From an uncultured Nitrospirales bacterium (GTDB lineage Bacteria; Nitrospirota; Nitrospiria; Nitrospirales; UBA8639): 64,000 nt of DNA. Shown one piece after another: positions 8,789 to 18,252 of the stretch. A model generated the notes under the pieces. The model had not been told where the DNA came from. It searched no databases and saw only the letters and a program-made list of their open reading frames with translations. A program made the position numbers and the translations under genes. The DNA lies in assembly GCA_958295805.1 (NCBI GenBank), contig OY282373.1:157001-221000 (forward strand), read 5' to 3'. Positions within the stretch are counted from its first letter, which is position 1, and each line of letters starts with the position of its first letter.

Positions 8789-10365
8789 ATGCCGTGTATG
8801 ATAGTTTGCATCCGCTGGAAATCAACCTGCTGGCGGCGTTCGGGCAAGCCCTTCGGCAAGGCTCAGGGCAAGCCTTGGATGCGTCGGTCTCCGATGCCTC
8901 CCTGCAAACGCTCTCGCAACTGGAACCGGCTCAAGTCAGTATGGCGATGGGATGGCTGCAAGCGAAGGCGCTGGTCCGACTCCACGCGGAAACCAGGACG
9001 TCCTGGGTGAGCTTGACGGAGGTGGGGCGGGGGTATCTGGCCACCGGTGCTCCGGCTGACTGGATCCTTACGACGTGTCGGCAAGGCGCGCAAGAAGGGC
9101 ACTCGTTTACCGTGAAAGATTTACAGGAGATGGGGACGTTTCAGCCTACCGAATTCAGTCGGGCCCTTGGTCTTCTCAAAAAAGAGGCGGCCATCCGCTT
9201 AGTGTCCGGAGGCTATGTCGCCGCGACGGAAACATCCAGCCCCACGATGGAGCAGTTCCACGATCTCCTCCGCCAGTTGAGCGAAAGCGGTCGAGAGATG
9301 CCGTCCTTTTCTTCAGGTCAACAAACCCTGTTACGACAGTACTCGGTGAAGCGGGGAAACGCTCAGGAGCCGTTTCGTATCGAGGATCGCATTCAACGCG
9401 AATACAGGCTGACCGAAACTGGGCAAGACGTGGCGAAACTCTGCCGTCCGGGTGCCGTGGAAGAAATTTCCCAACTGACACCGGACATGCTCAAAGACGG
9501 GTCCTGGCGCAAAAAGCCCTTCCGGAAATACACCATTACCCTCAGGCCGCCGCGCGTGGCACCGGGACGGCGGCATCCCTATCGGGAATTTCTGGACCTG
9601 GTCAAACACAAACTGGTCGGGATGGGATTTCAGGAAATGCGAGGCCCGTTGGTGGAAACCGAATTCTGGGACATGGACGCCCTGTACATGCCTCAGTTTC
9701 ATCCTGCCCGAGCGATTCACGACGTATATTTTGTGAAAACTCCCACCCATGCGGAGACGATCGCGGAACCGTTTCTGTCTCAAGTGGCCGACACCCACGA
9801 ACACGGCGGCGGCACGGGGTCAAGCGGGTGGGGCTATCAGTATGACCGGGCCCGGGCGCGCCGCTTGGTTTTGCGAAGCCAAGGCACCGCGGTGTCTGCT
9901 CGAACCATGGCGGCGAATCCTCTGGTCCCGGGCAAATATTTTTCCATGGCCCGGTGCTTTCGCTACGACCAGGTTGATGCGACCCATGCCACGGACTTTT
10001 TTCAAGTGGAAGGCATCGTGTTGGGAGACGATATTACGTTTCGGACGCTGCTCGGCCTGCTGACCCTGTTTGCCAAAGAAATGGCCCAGGCGCAGGAGAG
10101 CAAATTTTTGCCGGCCTATTTTCCGTTCACGGAACCGTCCGTGGAACTTCACGTCCGGCATCCGAAACTCGGCTGGATGGAATTAGGCGGGGCCGGCTTG
10201 TTTCGGCCGGAAGTGACGCACCCCCTCGGGGTCACGGTGCCGGTGATTGCCTGGGGATTGGGCCTGGATCGCATGGCGATGGTCGCCCTCGGGATTCATG
10301 ACATTCGCGACCTGTTTTCCGTGGACCTTGAAAAAATTCGCACGATGCGGGGACGGTTTTCTTAA
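8785..10365 (+). CDS. pheS: Phenylalanyl-tRNA synthetase alpha subunit, archaeal/eukaryotic type
   Basis: Charges tRNA-Phe together with PheT. The 526-residue product is far longer than normal bacterial PheS (about 330-350). It has an N-terminal stretch of winged-helix-like units (about residues 1-230), as in archaeal and cytosolic eukaryotic alpha subunits. The catalytic core has [39 protein letters not shown] (motif 2 region), [20 protein letters not shown] and [14 protein letters not shown] (motif 3). These spellings match the archaeal/eukaryotic rather than the bacterial form. Near residues 19-30 a short [14 protein letters not shown] segment is encoded by a dispersed repeat. It overlaps rpe by 4 nt. 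pheT is separated by 1035 bp of tandem repeats. Confidence 0.95.
   Translation: MNAVYDSLHPLEINLLAAFGQALRQGSGQALDASVSDASLQTLSQLEPAQVSMAMGWLQAKALVRLHAETRTSWVSLTEVGRGYLATGAPADWILTTCRQGAQEGHSFTVKDLQEMGTFQPTEFSRALGLLKKEAAIRLVSGGYVAATETSSPTMEQFHDLLRQLSESGREMPSFSSGQQTLLRQYSVKRGNAQEPFRIEDRIQREYRLTETGQDVAKLCRPGAVEEISQLTPDMLKDGSWRKKPFRKYTITLRPPRVAPGRRHPYREFLDLVKHKLVGMGFQEMRGPLVETEFWDMDALYMPQFHPARAIHDVYFVKTPTHAETIAEPFLSQVADTHEHGGGTGSSGWGYQYDRARARRLVLRSQGTAVSARTMAANPLVPGKYFSMARCFRYDQVDATHATDFFQVEGIVLGDDITFRTLLGLLTLFAKEMAQAQESKFLPAYFPFTEPSVELHVRHPKLGWMELGGAGLFRPEVTHPLGVTVPVIAWGLGLDRMAMVALGIHDIRDLFSVDLEKIRTMRGRFS
8837..8878. repeat. Dispersed repeat (CTTCGGCAAGGCTCAGGGC type) inside pheS
   Basis: The stretch reads as GCAAGCCCTTCGGCAAGGCTC followed by AGGGCAAGCC. 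It adds about 12 residues near the PheS N-terminus without breaking the frame. Related copies lie in larC, mfd and several intergenic regions. Confidence 0.7.
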
Positions 10366-10488
10366 GTGCCGAACAGCATTTGCAACGAATCCCCCGTGCA
10401 GGCTTGCCTGCCTGAACGGCAAGTCATGAAAATGGAGCACTCTTGTCATCCCCGTAGTTCCCGCTCTGTCATTCCCGATATCCCTCCT

Positions 10489-11395
10489 CTGTCATTCCCG
10501 ACGTTTTTAATCGGGAATCCAGTCCGAGGTATTCGTGACAAAGAGTAAAACCCTGGATGCCCGCTAACAACCGGCGGGCATGACAGACAGGAAACCGCCG
10601 GCAGGCATGACAGACAGGAAAGTCCGGGTCTTGCCTTGGTCCTGTCAGGCGGTAACGTAGCACGCATTGAAATGTTCAGCCTCCTGTCATTCCCGACATC
10701 TTTAATCGGGAATCCAGTCCGAGGCATCAATGACAAAGAATAAAACCCTGGATGCCCGCTAACAACCGGCGGGCATGACAGACAGGAAACCGCCGGCAGG
10801 CATGACAGACAGGAAAGTCCGGGTCTTGCCTTGGTCCTGTCAGGCGGTAACGTAGCACGCATTGAAATGTTCAGCCTCCTGTCATTCCCGACATCTTTAA
10901 TCGGGAATCCAGTCCGAGGCATCAATGACAAAGAGTAAAATCCTGGATGCTCGCTAACAACCGGCGGGCATGACAGAAAGGAAACAGCCAGCAGGAATGA
11001 CAGACAGAAAAGCCGGGTCTTGCCTTGGTCCTGTCGGGCGGTAACGAAACACGCATTGACGTGTTCAGCCGCCTGTCATTCCCGACGTTTTCAATCGGGA
11101 ATCCAGTCCGAGGCATTGGTGACAAAGAGGCAAACCCTGGATGCCCGCTAACAACCGGCGGGCATGACAGAAAGGAAACAGCCAGCAGGAATGACAGACA
11201 GAAAAGCCGGGTCTTGCTTTGGCCCTGTCGGGCGGTAACGGAGCACGCATTGACGTGTTCAGCCTCCTGTCATTCCCGACATCTTTAATCGGGAATCCAG
11301 TCTGAGGCATTGATGACAAAGAGGCAAACCCTGGATGCCCGCTAATAGCCGGCGGGCATGACAGAAAGGAAAGTTCGGGTCTTTCCTTGGTGATG
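10489..11395. repeat. 194-bp tandem repeat array between pheS and pheT
   Basis: Units begin with CTGTCATTCCCGAC at 10489, 10685, 10879, 11073 and 11267, giving a 194-196-bp period and about 4.6 copies. Each unit carries two hairpins. One is built on ATTCCCGA/TCGGGAAT, the other on ATGCCCGC/GCGGGCAT. The copies differ by a few substitutions. Open frames across the array (for example on the minus strand at 10446-10931) are products of the repeat, not genes. The remainder of 10366-11400 holds one more partial hairpin near 10460-10490 and no gene. Confidence 0.95.
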
Positions 11396-11400
11396 ACGGT

Positions 11401-13104
11401 ATGCCGACGATTTCTCTGTTTCATAACGATTTTGAACGCCTCCTCGGGCAATCGGCCACGGTCGAGCAACTCGAGTCGTGGTTGCCTCTGGTCAAAGGGG
11501 AATTGAAAGAATTCACCCAGACCACAGGCGAAATGCGCGTTGAGTTGCAAGACAGCAACCGGCCGGATTTGTGGAGCGTGGAAGGGATTGCCCGACAGAT
11601 TCGGACGAAACTCCAAGGATTGCCCCCCGACTACCCCTTTTTCTACACCAGGACTCGTCCCAAACGTCGCGTGACGGTGGCCGCGGGCATGGAACGGGTG
11701 CGACCCTACGTGGCGGCCTGTGCAGCCACCGGCTACACCGTCACCGAGAAAGGCTTGACTCAACTTATTCAGTTTCAGGAGAAGCTTGCTGATATTTTCG
11801 GCCACAAACGAAAAACGATCTCCGTGGGGCTGTATCGACTGTCTCAGATTCAATTCCCGGTAACGTATGGACTCGTCAAACCCACTGAGGCCCGGTTTAC
11901 CCCTCTTGGGTTTTCCGAAACCATGACGCTTCAAGACGTGCTGACGGTTCATCCGAAAGGCCTGGAGTACGGGTACATTCTCGCCGATCAACCGTTGCTG
12001 CCGTTGCTGTGGGATAAAGAAGGGCAGATTCTCTCCTTCCCCCCCATCATCAACAGCCGGGAGATTGGTGAACTCCAGGTCGGTGACTCGGAGATCTTCG
12101 TGGAAGTGACCGGAACCGACCTGAGAATGGTGCTGTTGGCCCTCAACATCTTTGCCGCGAATCTGGCGGACCGGGGCGCCGCCATTGACCCGGTCGACGT
12201 GGTGTATCCGTATGCCACCGAATGGGGAACGTCAATCAAAACTCCTTGCGACGTCGGCAGGACTCAGAAAATTCCTCTGACCGCGCTTGAAGCTGCCCTC
12301 GGCCTGCCCATGGCCGTTGACCAAGTTCAGCAAGACTTACGGGCGTATGGGTATGAAGTCAAAGGGAGAGGGAAGAAGCTGATGGTGCGGTTACCACCCT
12401 ATCGCGGCGACCTCATGCACCCGGTGGACGTGGCTGAAGACGTGGCGATCAGCCGCGGGTATGACTCGTTTATTCCCGAGATGCCGGCCCAATTCACCGT
12501 TGGCGCGTTGTCTGCGCTTGATGAGACCTCTGATTCTCTCCGTGGGCACATGATCGGACAGGGGTTTCAGGAAATCTTTTCCAACATCCTGATGTCCCAT
12601 CAGGACCTCGTTGAACGGATGCGCCTGACCGCGGCTGACCGGCAACACGTCGTGGAAGTGGAGAACGTCATGTCGCAAAATTTTTCGTGTCTCCGATCCT
12701 GGATCGTGCCGTCGTTGTTGCGCGTGGAGACGGCCTCACCGCGCGCGTTTTATCCGCACCGGCTGTTTGAAATCGGTGAAGTGGCCATTCCTGACTTGAG
12801 CCAGGAACTCGGCTCCCGAACGGCGATACGTCTCGGGATCCTCATCGCGCACCCCACTGCGAACTTTTCTGAAGTGCATACCTGCCTGGACGTGCTGATG
12901 TTTTATTTCGTGAAGGCCTATACCCTTGAACCCATCAGCCACAGCTCCTTTATTGAAGGACGATCCGGAACCATTCTTTGCGACGGGCAATCCATCGGCC
13001 TGATCGGAGAACTCCACCCGGAAGTCCTGGAAAACTGGCAAATCTCCATGCCCATCTCCGTGGTCGAACTGGACGTGGCCCCCCTGTGTCGCGACGATTC
13101 GTAA
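11401..13104 (+). CDS. pheT: Phenylalanyl-tRNA synthetase beta subunit, archaeal/eukaryotic type
   Basis: Partner of PheS. The 567-residue length is that of archaeal beta subunits (about 550). Bacterial PheT is about 800 residues and carries an N-terminal EMAP-type tRNA-binding domain and a C-terminal anticodon-binding domain; neither is seen here. The N-terminal MPTISLFHNDFERLLG, the segment DSNRPDLWSVEGIARQIR and the B5-like domain region around PPYRGDLMHPVDVAEDVAI fit the archaeal form. No strong ribosome site precedes the ATG at 11401, which sits 6 nt after the last repeat unit. Together with pheS it suggests that the whole synthetase was acquired or retained as a non-bacterial pair. Confidence 0.94.
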   Translation: MPTISLFHNDFERLLGQSATVEQLESWLPLVKGELKEFTQTTGEMRVELQDSNRPDLWSVEGIARQIRTKLQGLPPDYPFFYTRTRPKRRVTVAAGMERVRPYVAACAATGYTVTEKGLTQLIQFQEKLADIFGHKRKTISVGLYRLSQIQFPVTYGLVKPTEARFTPLGFSETMTLQDVLTVHPKGLEYGYILADQPLLPLLWDKEGQILSFPPIINSREIGELQVGDSEIFVEVTGTDLRMVLLALNIFAANLADRGAAIDPVDVVYPYATEWGTSIKTPCDVGRTQKIPLTALEAALGLPMAVDQVQQDLRAYGYEVKGRGKKLMVRLPPYRGDLMHPVDVAEDVAISRGYDSFIPEMPAQFTVGALSALDETSDSLRGHMIGQGFQEIFSNILMSHQDLVERMRLTAADRQHVVEVENVMSQNFSCLRSWIVPSLLRVETASPRAFYPHRLFEIGEVAIPDLSQELGSRTAIRLGILIAHPTANFSEVHTCLDVLMFYFVKAYTLEPISHSSFIEGRSGTILCDGQSIGLIGELHPEVLENWQISMPISVVELDVAPLCRDDS

Positions 13105-13187
13105 CCGTGGAACCATGACGTGCGGGGTGCGTTGGCACTCATGCCCGCACAAGCACCTTTCCCCATGCCCCATTCATTGTTGTTTGA

Positions 13188-13254
13188 ACTTTTAGTGAAC
13201 AACTTGTAGTATTTTGTAACAAATTATAAGATTTCTCTGGCCAATTCTATAAGG
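13188..13254 (+). promoter_or_regulatory. Possible AT-rich promoter/operator upstream of the methyltransferase
   Basis: The short gap before the methyltransferase is AT-rich, unlike the flanks. TTGTAG (13204-13209) and TATAAG (13225-13230) lie 15 nt apart, a short but possible -35/-10 pair. Short TTGTT and AACAA arms around 13181-13202 could be an operator for the gene's own HTH domain. Weak evidence. Confidence 0.3.
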
Positions 13255-13263
13255 ATGATCCCC

Positions 13264-14829
13264 GTGAGAAAGCAAATTTACGCTTCGGTCAACAGAGAAC
13301 AAGAAAAACTCATGACCGTTTCAGAAGTCGCGACATTTCTTAAAGTCTCTCACAATACCGTTAGATCTCTAACGGACCGTGGAGAATTAGATTGTTATCG
13401 AGTTGGCGGCAGAAATGAACGTCGGTTCTCAATAGAATCAATACAAGCGTATCTTGAGAGGAACGGTTCTAACGGCTACCAATTCACACGATGGAAGTTT
13501 ACGAATGCCGGTAAAGCGAGAGAACCGGTTCCGGCATACAGTTCAACGGCAATCTTGAATCAGGGGCTTCACGTCCACGATTGGTATTTGATGCCTGAAT
13601 CTTATTCGGAACCACTTATTGTGGAAGCCACAGAGCGATTTGGCATCAATCCTGGCGAAACGATTTTGGACCCCTTTTCTGGCACGGGAACTACGGTCTT
13701 GACGGCAATACTGAAAGGAATTAACGGAATCGGCCTTGAAGTGAACCCCTTCCTTGCCTTCGTCTCGCGTGTAAAACTTGATTGGGACGTTGATATCAAT
13801 CGATTCAAAAGCTCATTGGTGGCTTTGTTGAACGAAACGCGACCCTTATTACGAAGTATGAGTGTGAGCCAAGACCTGTTCGATCAGAATGGTTCAGATA
13901 CTCGGGTCAACCAAATTAGAAGTCGGATCAGGGCAATACTGGCAGAAACATCAGAGCCGGATATGCCAAGGCTCTACAAGTGGATGACGAAAATTGTCGT
14001 TCAGAAGATTCTGATACTGAGATATATAATAGGGCAGCGAATTCCAAAACGTTTGCAGCCGTACTTTTTACTTGCTTTGGCCTCAATCCTGCGCCCTGCT
14101 TCCAATATGAAACTGACTCCCCATGCTTTTGGCTCAAATTCGAGGAAGGAGGATGCCCCAGTCTTTGATCTCTTCGCTCAAAAGATTCATAAAATGTATT
14201 CCGATCTGGAGTATGTGAACTCGCTGGATTACCAGCACGGTAAGGGATATATCGGTGAGTGTGACGTCAGATCTGCCGAGAGCCTCCAACACCCGTTTTG
14301 GCCCGCTTCTTTGGTGATTACTTCCCCACCGTATCTGAATAACCTGGATTACACGATGCAGACACGCATGGAATTGTTCTTTCTGAAATTTGCAGAAAAT
14401 ATGATCGATTTACGCAACCTGAGAAAGGCTATGTTAATTTGCGATGCCAAAGCCATGTATAAAGATATTAAGGATTCAGAGGAAGTGGCAAAGATTGGAA
14501 GTATCCAGAACATTGCTGATAGCTTAAGGGAAGTGCATAAAGGCAAAAACTGGGGTTGGGATTATGCCTTCATGACCACGCAATACTTTGGGGGAATGCT
14601 CCGAACGCTAAGAACCCTCAAACCTCTTCTGAAACGTCATGCTCCTTTTGTCTTAATCGTCGGAGAGTCATCTCATAGTGGGATCAAGGTGCCCGTTCCC
14701 GACATCCTTGCTGAACTAGGCGAACTGGCAGGGTATACATTTGAAGAAATCAACGTCATACGGCGTCGAAGGTCTTCCTCTCATAGCCATGAACTCTGCG
14801 AATCTGAAGTGATCCTACGGAAAAAATAG
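13264..14829 (+). CDS. DNA methyltransferase with N-terminal HTH (excisionase-type) domain
   Basis: Predicted modification enzyme of a type II restriction-modification pair. Residues about 15-65 form an excisionase/MerR-like helix-turn-helix (TVSEVATFLKVSHNTVRSLT). The methylase core follows: DPFSGTGTTVLTAIL is the SAM-binding motif and, about 190 residues later, TSPPYLNNLDYT is the catalytic motif. SPPY-type motifs are common in N4-cytosine methylases but also occur in N6-adenine ones. The frame starts at ATG 13255, but GTG 13264 lies 9 nt after AAGG and is preferred. Base composition is clearly more AT-rich than the housekeeping neighbours, which suggests acquisition. The convergent endonuclease-like gene ends 4 nt beyond its stop. 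The fused HTH may autoregulate the pair. Confidence 0.85.
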   Translation: MRKQIYASVNREQEKLMTVSEVATFLKVSHNTVRSLTDRGELDCYRVGGRNERRFSIESIQAYLERNGSNGYQFTRWKFTNAGKAREPVPAYSSTAILNQGLHVHDWYLMPESYSEPLIVEATERFGINPGETILDPFSGTGTTVLTAILKGINGIGLEVNPFLAFVSRVKLDWDVDINRFKSSLVALLNETRPLLRSMSVSQDLFDQNGSDTRVNQIRSRIRAILAETSEPDMPRLYKWMTKIVVQKILILRYIIGQRIPKRLQPYFLLALASILRPASNMKLTPHAFGSNSRKEDAPVFDLFAQKIHKMYSDLEYVNSLDYQHGKGYIGECDVRSAESLQHPFWPASLVITSPPYLNNLDYTMQTRMELFFLKFAENMIDLRNLRKAMLICDAKAMYKDIKDSEEVAKIGSIQNIADSLREVHKGKNWGWDYAFMTTQYFGGMLRTLRTLKPLLKRHAPFVLIVGESSHSGIKVPVPDILAELGELAGYTFEEINVIRRRRSSSHSHELCESEVILRKK

Positions 14830-14833
14830 TCCG

Positions 14834-15796
14834 CTAGGCTTTTACGATACTTGAAGCAGCCTTTGCGAGATTTCCAGAGTCAAGAGAGGAAGAAAGGCGG
14901 AAGCTGGTAGAGGAATTCACGATCTTGTCGTGAAGCATCTCGACCACGATTTCTGAGTCGGGAATCGTCAATGGCTCAAAAACGCTTGTAAAATCTTCTT
15001 TGGTTCCACCGTAGACTTTCTTCAGCTTAAGCTCAAACAGCTCTTGATGTTCAGCCGGATCCATTCCATACACGAAGAATAGAATGGGCATTTTTTCGGT
15101 TTCCCGAGGATTATCGATAGCTTCCAAAGCAAGCGGTTTCAAACTGATCTTCGTCGTTGCCTGCATGTAGCGATAGAATACATCCTGAACGGCCCAGATC
15201 ATCCGCTTATTCCATTTCTCACACGCGAAGGCCTTTGCCAAAATCTGAACCATCATTCTGCTGATAACCTGCCTGTAGTTGATCCCGTATTTCAGCGTTC
15301 TCTGGATTTGAGACCCTTCAAGGACGTCGTGTAAGGAACGCAGAACGTCTCCCGTTCTGGTCGTACTGCAAGCCATGACTTCGAGTATATTGAAATCAAC
15401 GACTTGCTGTCTCGACGGATCATATTGAGCGAGAATGTAGTCGATTCTTCCCATCGGCAAACTCGCCTCTGGAATGATGATGGTCTCCGTCCCTTCTTTC
15501 CTCTCAAAAAGCCGATTGGCATCCCAGAAAATTTGATGATTTTGGACGAATCTGACGGGGCAGATGACATGAGGATGTGGTTCCGTAACACCTGTACCAC
15601 GATGCCAGACGCTACAAGCCCCAAAAGGAATATTGGCATCATAATCTCCATGTTGACCCGGCTTTACACATTTCGCATTGAGAAAGGGACACTGATATTC
15701 TCTCCTTGCTCTTAACGCTTCAGGGGAAGTCGCTTCTGAAGAATATCCGAAGACTTCTGAAACTTTTCGAAGGTAACTCTGCCGCTGTTTTGCCAT
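14834..15796 (-). CDS. NotI-like type II restriction endonuclease (predicted)
   Basis: A 320-residue protein convergent with the methyltransferase. The N-terminal part carries spaced cysteines (CPFLNAKCVK, FGACSVWH, VICPVRF) like the metal-binding knuckle of the NotI family. A PD-(D/E)XK-like core follows: GRIDYILAQYD and then VDFNILEVMA, where the family has an acidic pair and E-x-Q/K. Here the last position reads as Met in my alignment, so the active site needs checking. The low-GC composition matches its partner. If the assignment is right, it cuts unmethylated DNA at a GC-rich site and the adjacent methyltransferase protects the host. An inactive or diverged nuclease is the alternative. 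Confidence 0.7.
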   Translation of the reverse strand: MAKQRQSYLRKVSEVFGYSSEATSPEALRARREYQCPFLNAKCVKPGQHGDYDANIPFGACSVWHRGTGVTEPHPHVICPVRFVQNHQIFWDANRLFERKEGTETIIIPEASLPMGRIDYILAQYDPSRQQVVDFNILEVMACSTTRTGDVLRSLHDVLEGSQIQRTLKYGINYRQVISRMMVQILAKAFACEKWNKRMIWAVQDVFYRYMQATTKISLKPLALEAIDNPRETEKMPILFFVYGMDPAEHQELFELKLKKVYGGTKEDFTSVFEPLTIPDSEIVVEMLHDKIVNSSTSFRLSSSLDSGNLAKAASSIVKA

Positions 15797-15972
15797 TCAA
15801 CTTTCCTTACGAAACATACCAATACAGATCATGGGCAAGGTCACGTCTTATTTTTCGTTCTCAGGCAGTTGAGACTTCCGTGTTCAAGATATGATTCCAT
15901 GGTCGTAAACAGAAAGGGACAGAAGTTGACGGCAAACTCGTTGATAAAAGTGTGCCAAGCTGTGCAGTTCTC

Positions 15973-16533
15973 TTACTTGGTGTCCGGCGGCGGTGGATAG
16001 GGATTCTGTTCTTGTAGTGGCTGGTACGGGTGGATATGTATAGGTGATTTTTCGTGAAGCACATTAATCAAACCGCGCCGCACAAGTTGTTGTTCCCATT
16101 CGTCGTTAGCCCAACCCAGCGGCACATAATTTCCCTCAAGAATGTCTAGCTGCGGAACCTTGATCTTGAGGGCTTTCGCAATCTCGTCAATCAGTTTTGT
16201 CAGCAACGAGTTACGCTTCTTTATAAATGCGTCATGCCGGTTCTTTTGCTCTATTACCGGAATTTCTTCTCCCAAATTGGCCAGATACTCCTTCCATGCG
16301 TTCACAACACCGGGGCAGTCAATGAATTCCACCTCAACGAGATTCAGTGCTCCGACATGCTCCCAATGCAATTGGAGTCCTCTCGTCCGCATCAGTGTGC
16401 GGAAGATATCCAGTTTTCGTGCTTTGTCGGCACGCCGATTGTCCATGTGCCGTGCAGCCAAGACGGCAAACACCGGCACCAAGAACACCGCCACGATTGT
16501 GGCCAGACCCATCCAAAGCCCGTCGTCAGTCAT
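15973..16533 (-). CDS. Membrane-anchored hypothetical protein (DUF6680-like)
   Basis: A 186-residue protein with one N-terminal membrane segment (GLATIVAVFLVPVFAVLAA), followed by a basic stretch (RHMDNRRADKARKLDIFRTL) and a soluble, mostly helical domain. The layout and the FRTLMRTRG block resemble the DUF6680 family as I recall it. The proline-rich C-terminus (NPYPPPPDTK) is probably disordered. Its ATG overlaps the stop of the upstream GrlR-like gene by 4 nt (ATGA), so the two are co-translated. It sits between the restriction pair and the SRAP gene, in an accessory patch. Function unknown. Confidence 0.65.
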   Translation of the reverse strand: MTDDGLWMGLATIVAVFLVPVFAVLAARHMDNRRADKARKLDIFRTLMRTRGLQLHWEHVGALNLVEVEFIDCPGVVNAWKEYLANLGEEIPVIEQKNRHDAFIKKRNSLLTKLIDEIAKALKIKVPQLDILEGNYVPLGWANDEWEQQLVRRGLINVLHEKSPIHIHPYQPLQEQNPYPPPPDTK

Positions 16534-16868
16534 GGGATATCCCGCAGTCGCCTGAACACAACATTGACTGGCCCAGTTGGCGTCTGAACACCAATCGGAC
16601 GACCATTGCCCAGATTTGCCGGTAGGATTGTGGTGATTTGCTGTGCCATGGGATTCCTTCCGGCAATCGCGCCGGTCACGAGCGAAGTACCTGCAGGAAC
16701 TGTCAGCGTCACCGAGACGTCGAGTTTACCATCGCCAACATCCTTGTAGGTGCCATCAAGCACAGCACCTACGGCATCTGCTCCCACAATCACACTGTTT
16801 TTCATGACAAACACGGCATGGCCGGAGCCTGACACCCCGGTGAAATACATCGCGTAGATTCCACTCAT
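16530..16868 (-). CDS. Small GrlR-like protein
   Basis: About 112 residues from the ATG at 16868. The frame is open 12 codons further, but MSGIYAMYFTGVSGSGHAVF is the natural start. The pattern of a short N-terminal strand pair, GADAVGAVLDGTYKDV and then a repeated beta layout resembles the GrlR family. GrlR of enteropathogenic E. coli represses type III secretion; homologues outside pathogens are common and of unknown role, so no such function is claimed. It is translationally coupled to the downstream membrane-anchored gene. The 16869-17123 interval upstream shows no gene. Confidence 0.6.
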   Translation of the reverse strand: MSGIYAMYFTGVSGSGHAVFVMKNSVIVGADAVGAVLDGTYKDVGDGKLDVSVTLTVPAGTSLVTGAIAGRNPMAQQITTILPANLGNGRPIGVQTPTGPVNVVFRRLRDIP

Positions 16869-17123
16869 GTTGCCACGATAACAACACACAAGGTAGAGCT
16901 GCAACAGCCGGGGCGACCCTGATTTGGCTAACAGAGATGAAGCTGGGGAGTATCTATTTACCTTTACTGCACGGCATAATCAGCAACTACCCAACAAAAT
17001 GTTGCACCTGACGGCAGCGACAGGCTGAATGTCGTGCTGCCTAACCACTCGCCGTAATAGACGCCGCGTGCCGTTGACCTTAAAGACGTTGGCCCACCAA
17101 ATCCGACTCGTACCGTTCAAGCA

Positions 17124-17831
17124 TCACAAGGACGACTGCATGACTCCGCCGGAAGAGACAGCCGGCTCCATGCAGGCGGGTACGTCATTGTGGGGAGCAT
17201 TCACGACGGTCGTGACGGGAAATCCTTCCACGTCGTCTGCGGGATAGGGTTGGAGGAGGGGAAGAACGTTGTGAAGGTCATCCACGGCTGGGTTGAGCCA
17301 GTGTGCTTCGGCTTCACGGGGGAGAATGACCGGCATACGATGGTGAATCTGTTTCAGGAAGGCATTCGCCGCGGTGGTGATGATCGTACACGACTGAATC
17401 GTTTCCCCGGATGAGGAAGACCAGCTTTCCCATAGGCCGGCAAAACCAAACGGCTCACGAGACTTCAGCCGAATATAGTGGGGCACTCTGAATGAGGCCT
17501 CTTGTTTCCATTCATAAAATCCATCGGCCAACACCAGACAGCGACGTGTCCGAATCGCTCGGCGAAAGCTCGGTTTTTCCGCAATCCCTTCAGACCGGGC
17601 ATTAATCATGCGGGTGCCGATCGCCTTGTCCTTTGCCCATGAGGGAATCAGTCCCCAATGCAGCGCCACGATCCTTGGTTCCTCGCCATGGACCACCGCC
17701 CAGACCGGCTGAGACGGAGCGACGTTATAGCGTGCCCCTCGTGCGGGCAGCCACGCCTCAGACGTTGATTGCCCGACAAATCGTTCCGTGATCACGTCTG
17801 TTTCCGTCGTCAAGCTGTACCGGCCACACAT
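17124..17831 (-). CDS. SRAP (SOS response-associated peptidase) protein, YedK/HMCES family
   Basis: Forms a covalent thiazolidine link to abasic sites in single-stranded DNA, which shields them during replication. The product starts MCGRYSL, so Met removal exposes the catalytic Cys2. NARSEG supplies the conserved Asn, DGFYEW the conserved Glu, and HHRMPVILP the active-site His. The frame is open to 17846, but only the start at 17831 leaves Cys2 next to the initiator Met. Length (235) is normal. The gene diverges from the HigBA pair at 17953. Confidence 0.93.
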   Translation of the reverse strand: MCGRYSLTTETDVITERFVGQSTSEAWLPARGARYNVAPSQPVWAVVHGEEPRIVALHWGLIPSWAKDKAIGTRMINARSEGIAEKPSFRRAIRTRRCLVLADGFYEWKQEASFRVPHYIRLKSREPFGFAGLWESWSSSSGETIQSCTIITTAANAFLKQIHHRMPVILPREAEAHWLNPAVDDLHNVLPLLQPYPADDVEGFPVTTVVNAPHNDVPACMEPAVSSGGVMQSSL

Positions 17832-17952
17832 AGGACACGCCTCCAAGCCTCTCCTAGACTGGCGCTACCCACGTCATCTTTCAAGCTCCCTGTCTCACTT
17901 CTGGGGGCTCTGTGTATTGACAAGCGTCGATTGACACATTACATTCAAATAA

Positions 17953-18231
17953 ATGATACAGAGTTTTCGTCATCGCGGGCTCAAACGTCTTTACGAGCAC
18001 GGCGACCGTAGCCTCATCCGTCCTGATCTGCAAGAACGGGTAGAAGTGATGCTCGCCCAGCTTGATGTCGCCAGTTCACCCGAGGCAATGCGCATTCCCC
18101 ACTACCGACTACATGCACTCAAAGGTGATCGAAAAGGTTATTGGTCGATAACCGTGAAGACCAACTGGCGTATCATCTTTCACTTCGAAGGCAAAGACAT
18201 CTACGATGTCGAATTGATTGACTACCACTAA
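17953..18231 (+). CDS. higB: HigB-type toxin (RelE/ParE superfamily)
   Basis: A 92-residue basic protein. The family is a ribosome-dependent mRNA endonuclease that acts in the cytosol and is neutralised by HigA. Visible features are the N-terminal FRHRGLKRLYEHGD, the central HALKGDRKGYWSITV and the C-terminal NWRIIFHFEGKDIYDVELID, which together match the HigB plasmid-maintenance killer group. It is followed after 21 nt by the antitoxin, so the order is toxin first, typical of higBA and unlike most other type II systems. Confidence 0.9.
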   Translation: MIQSFRHRGLKRLYEHGDRSLIRPDLQERVEVMLAQLDVASSPEAMRIPHYRLHALKGDRKGYWSITVKTNWRIIFHFEGKDIYDVELIDYH

Positions 18232-18252
18232 ACTAAGGAACGGAGAACCACG

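Noticed and set aside
10446-11991. Long minus-strand frames rich in LSCLSCLPAVSCLSC across the pheS-pheT gap
   Set aside because: They are translations of the 194-bp tandem repeat and run antisense into pheT; periodic protein sequence mirrors the DNA period.
16980-17110. Possible integron attC site (ACCCAAC and GCCTAAC boxes near 16985-17045)
   Set aside because: Both boxes face the same way and no matching GTTRRRY partner or integrase is present; the fold is not convincing.
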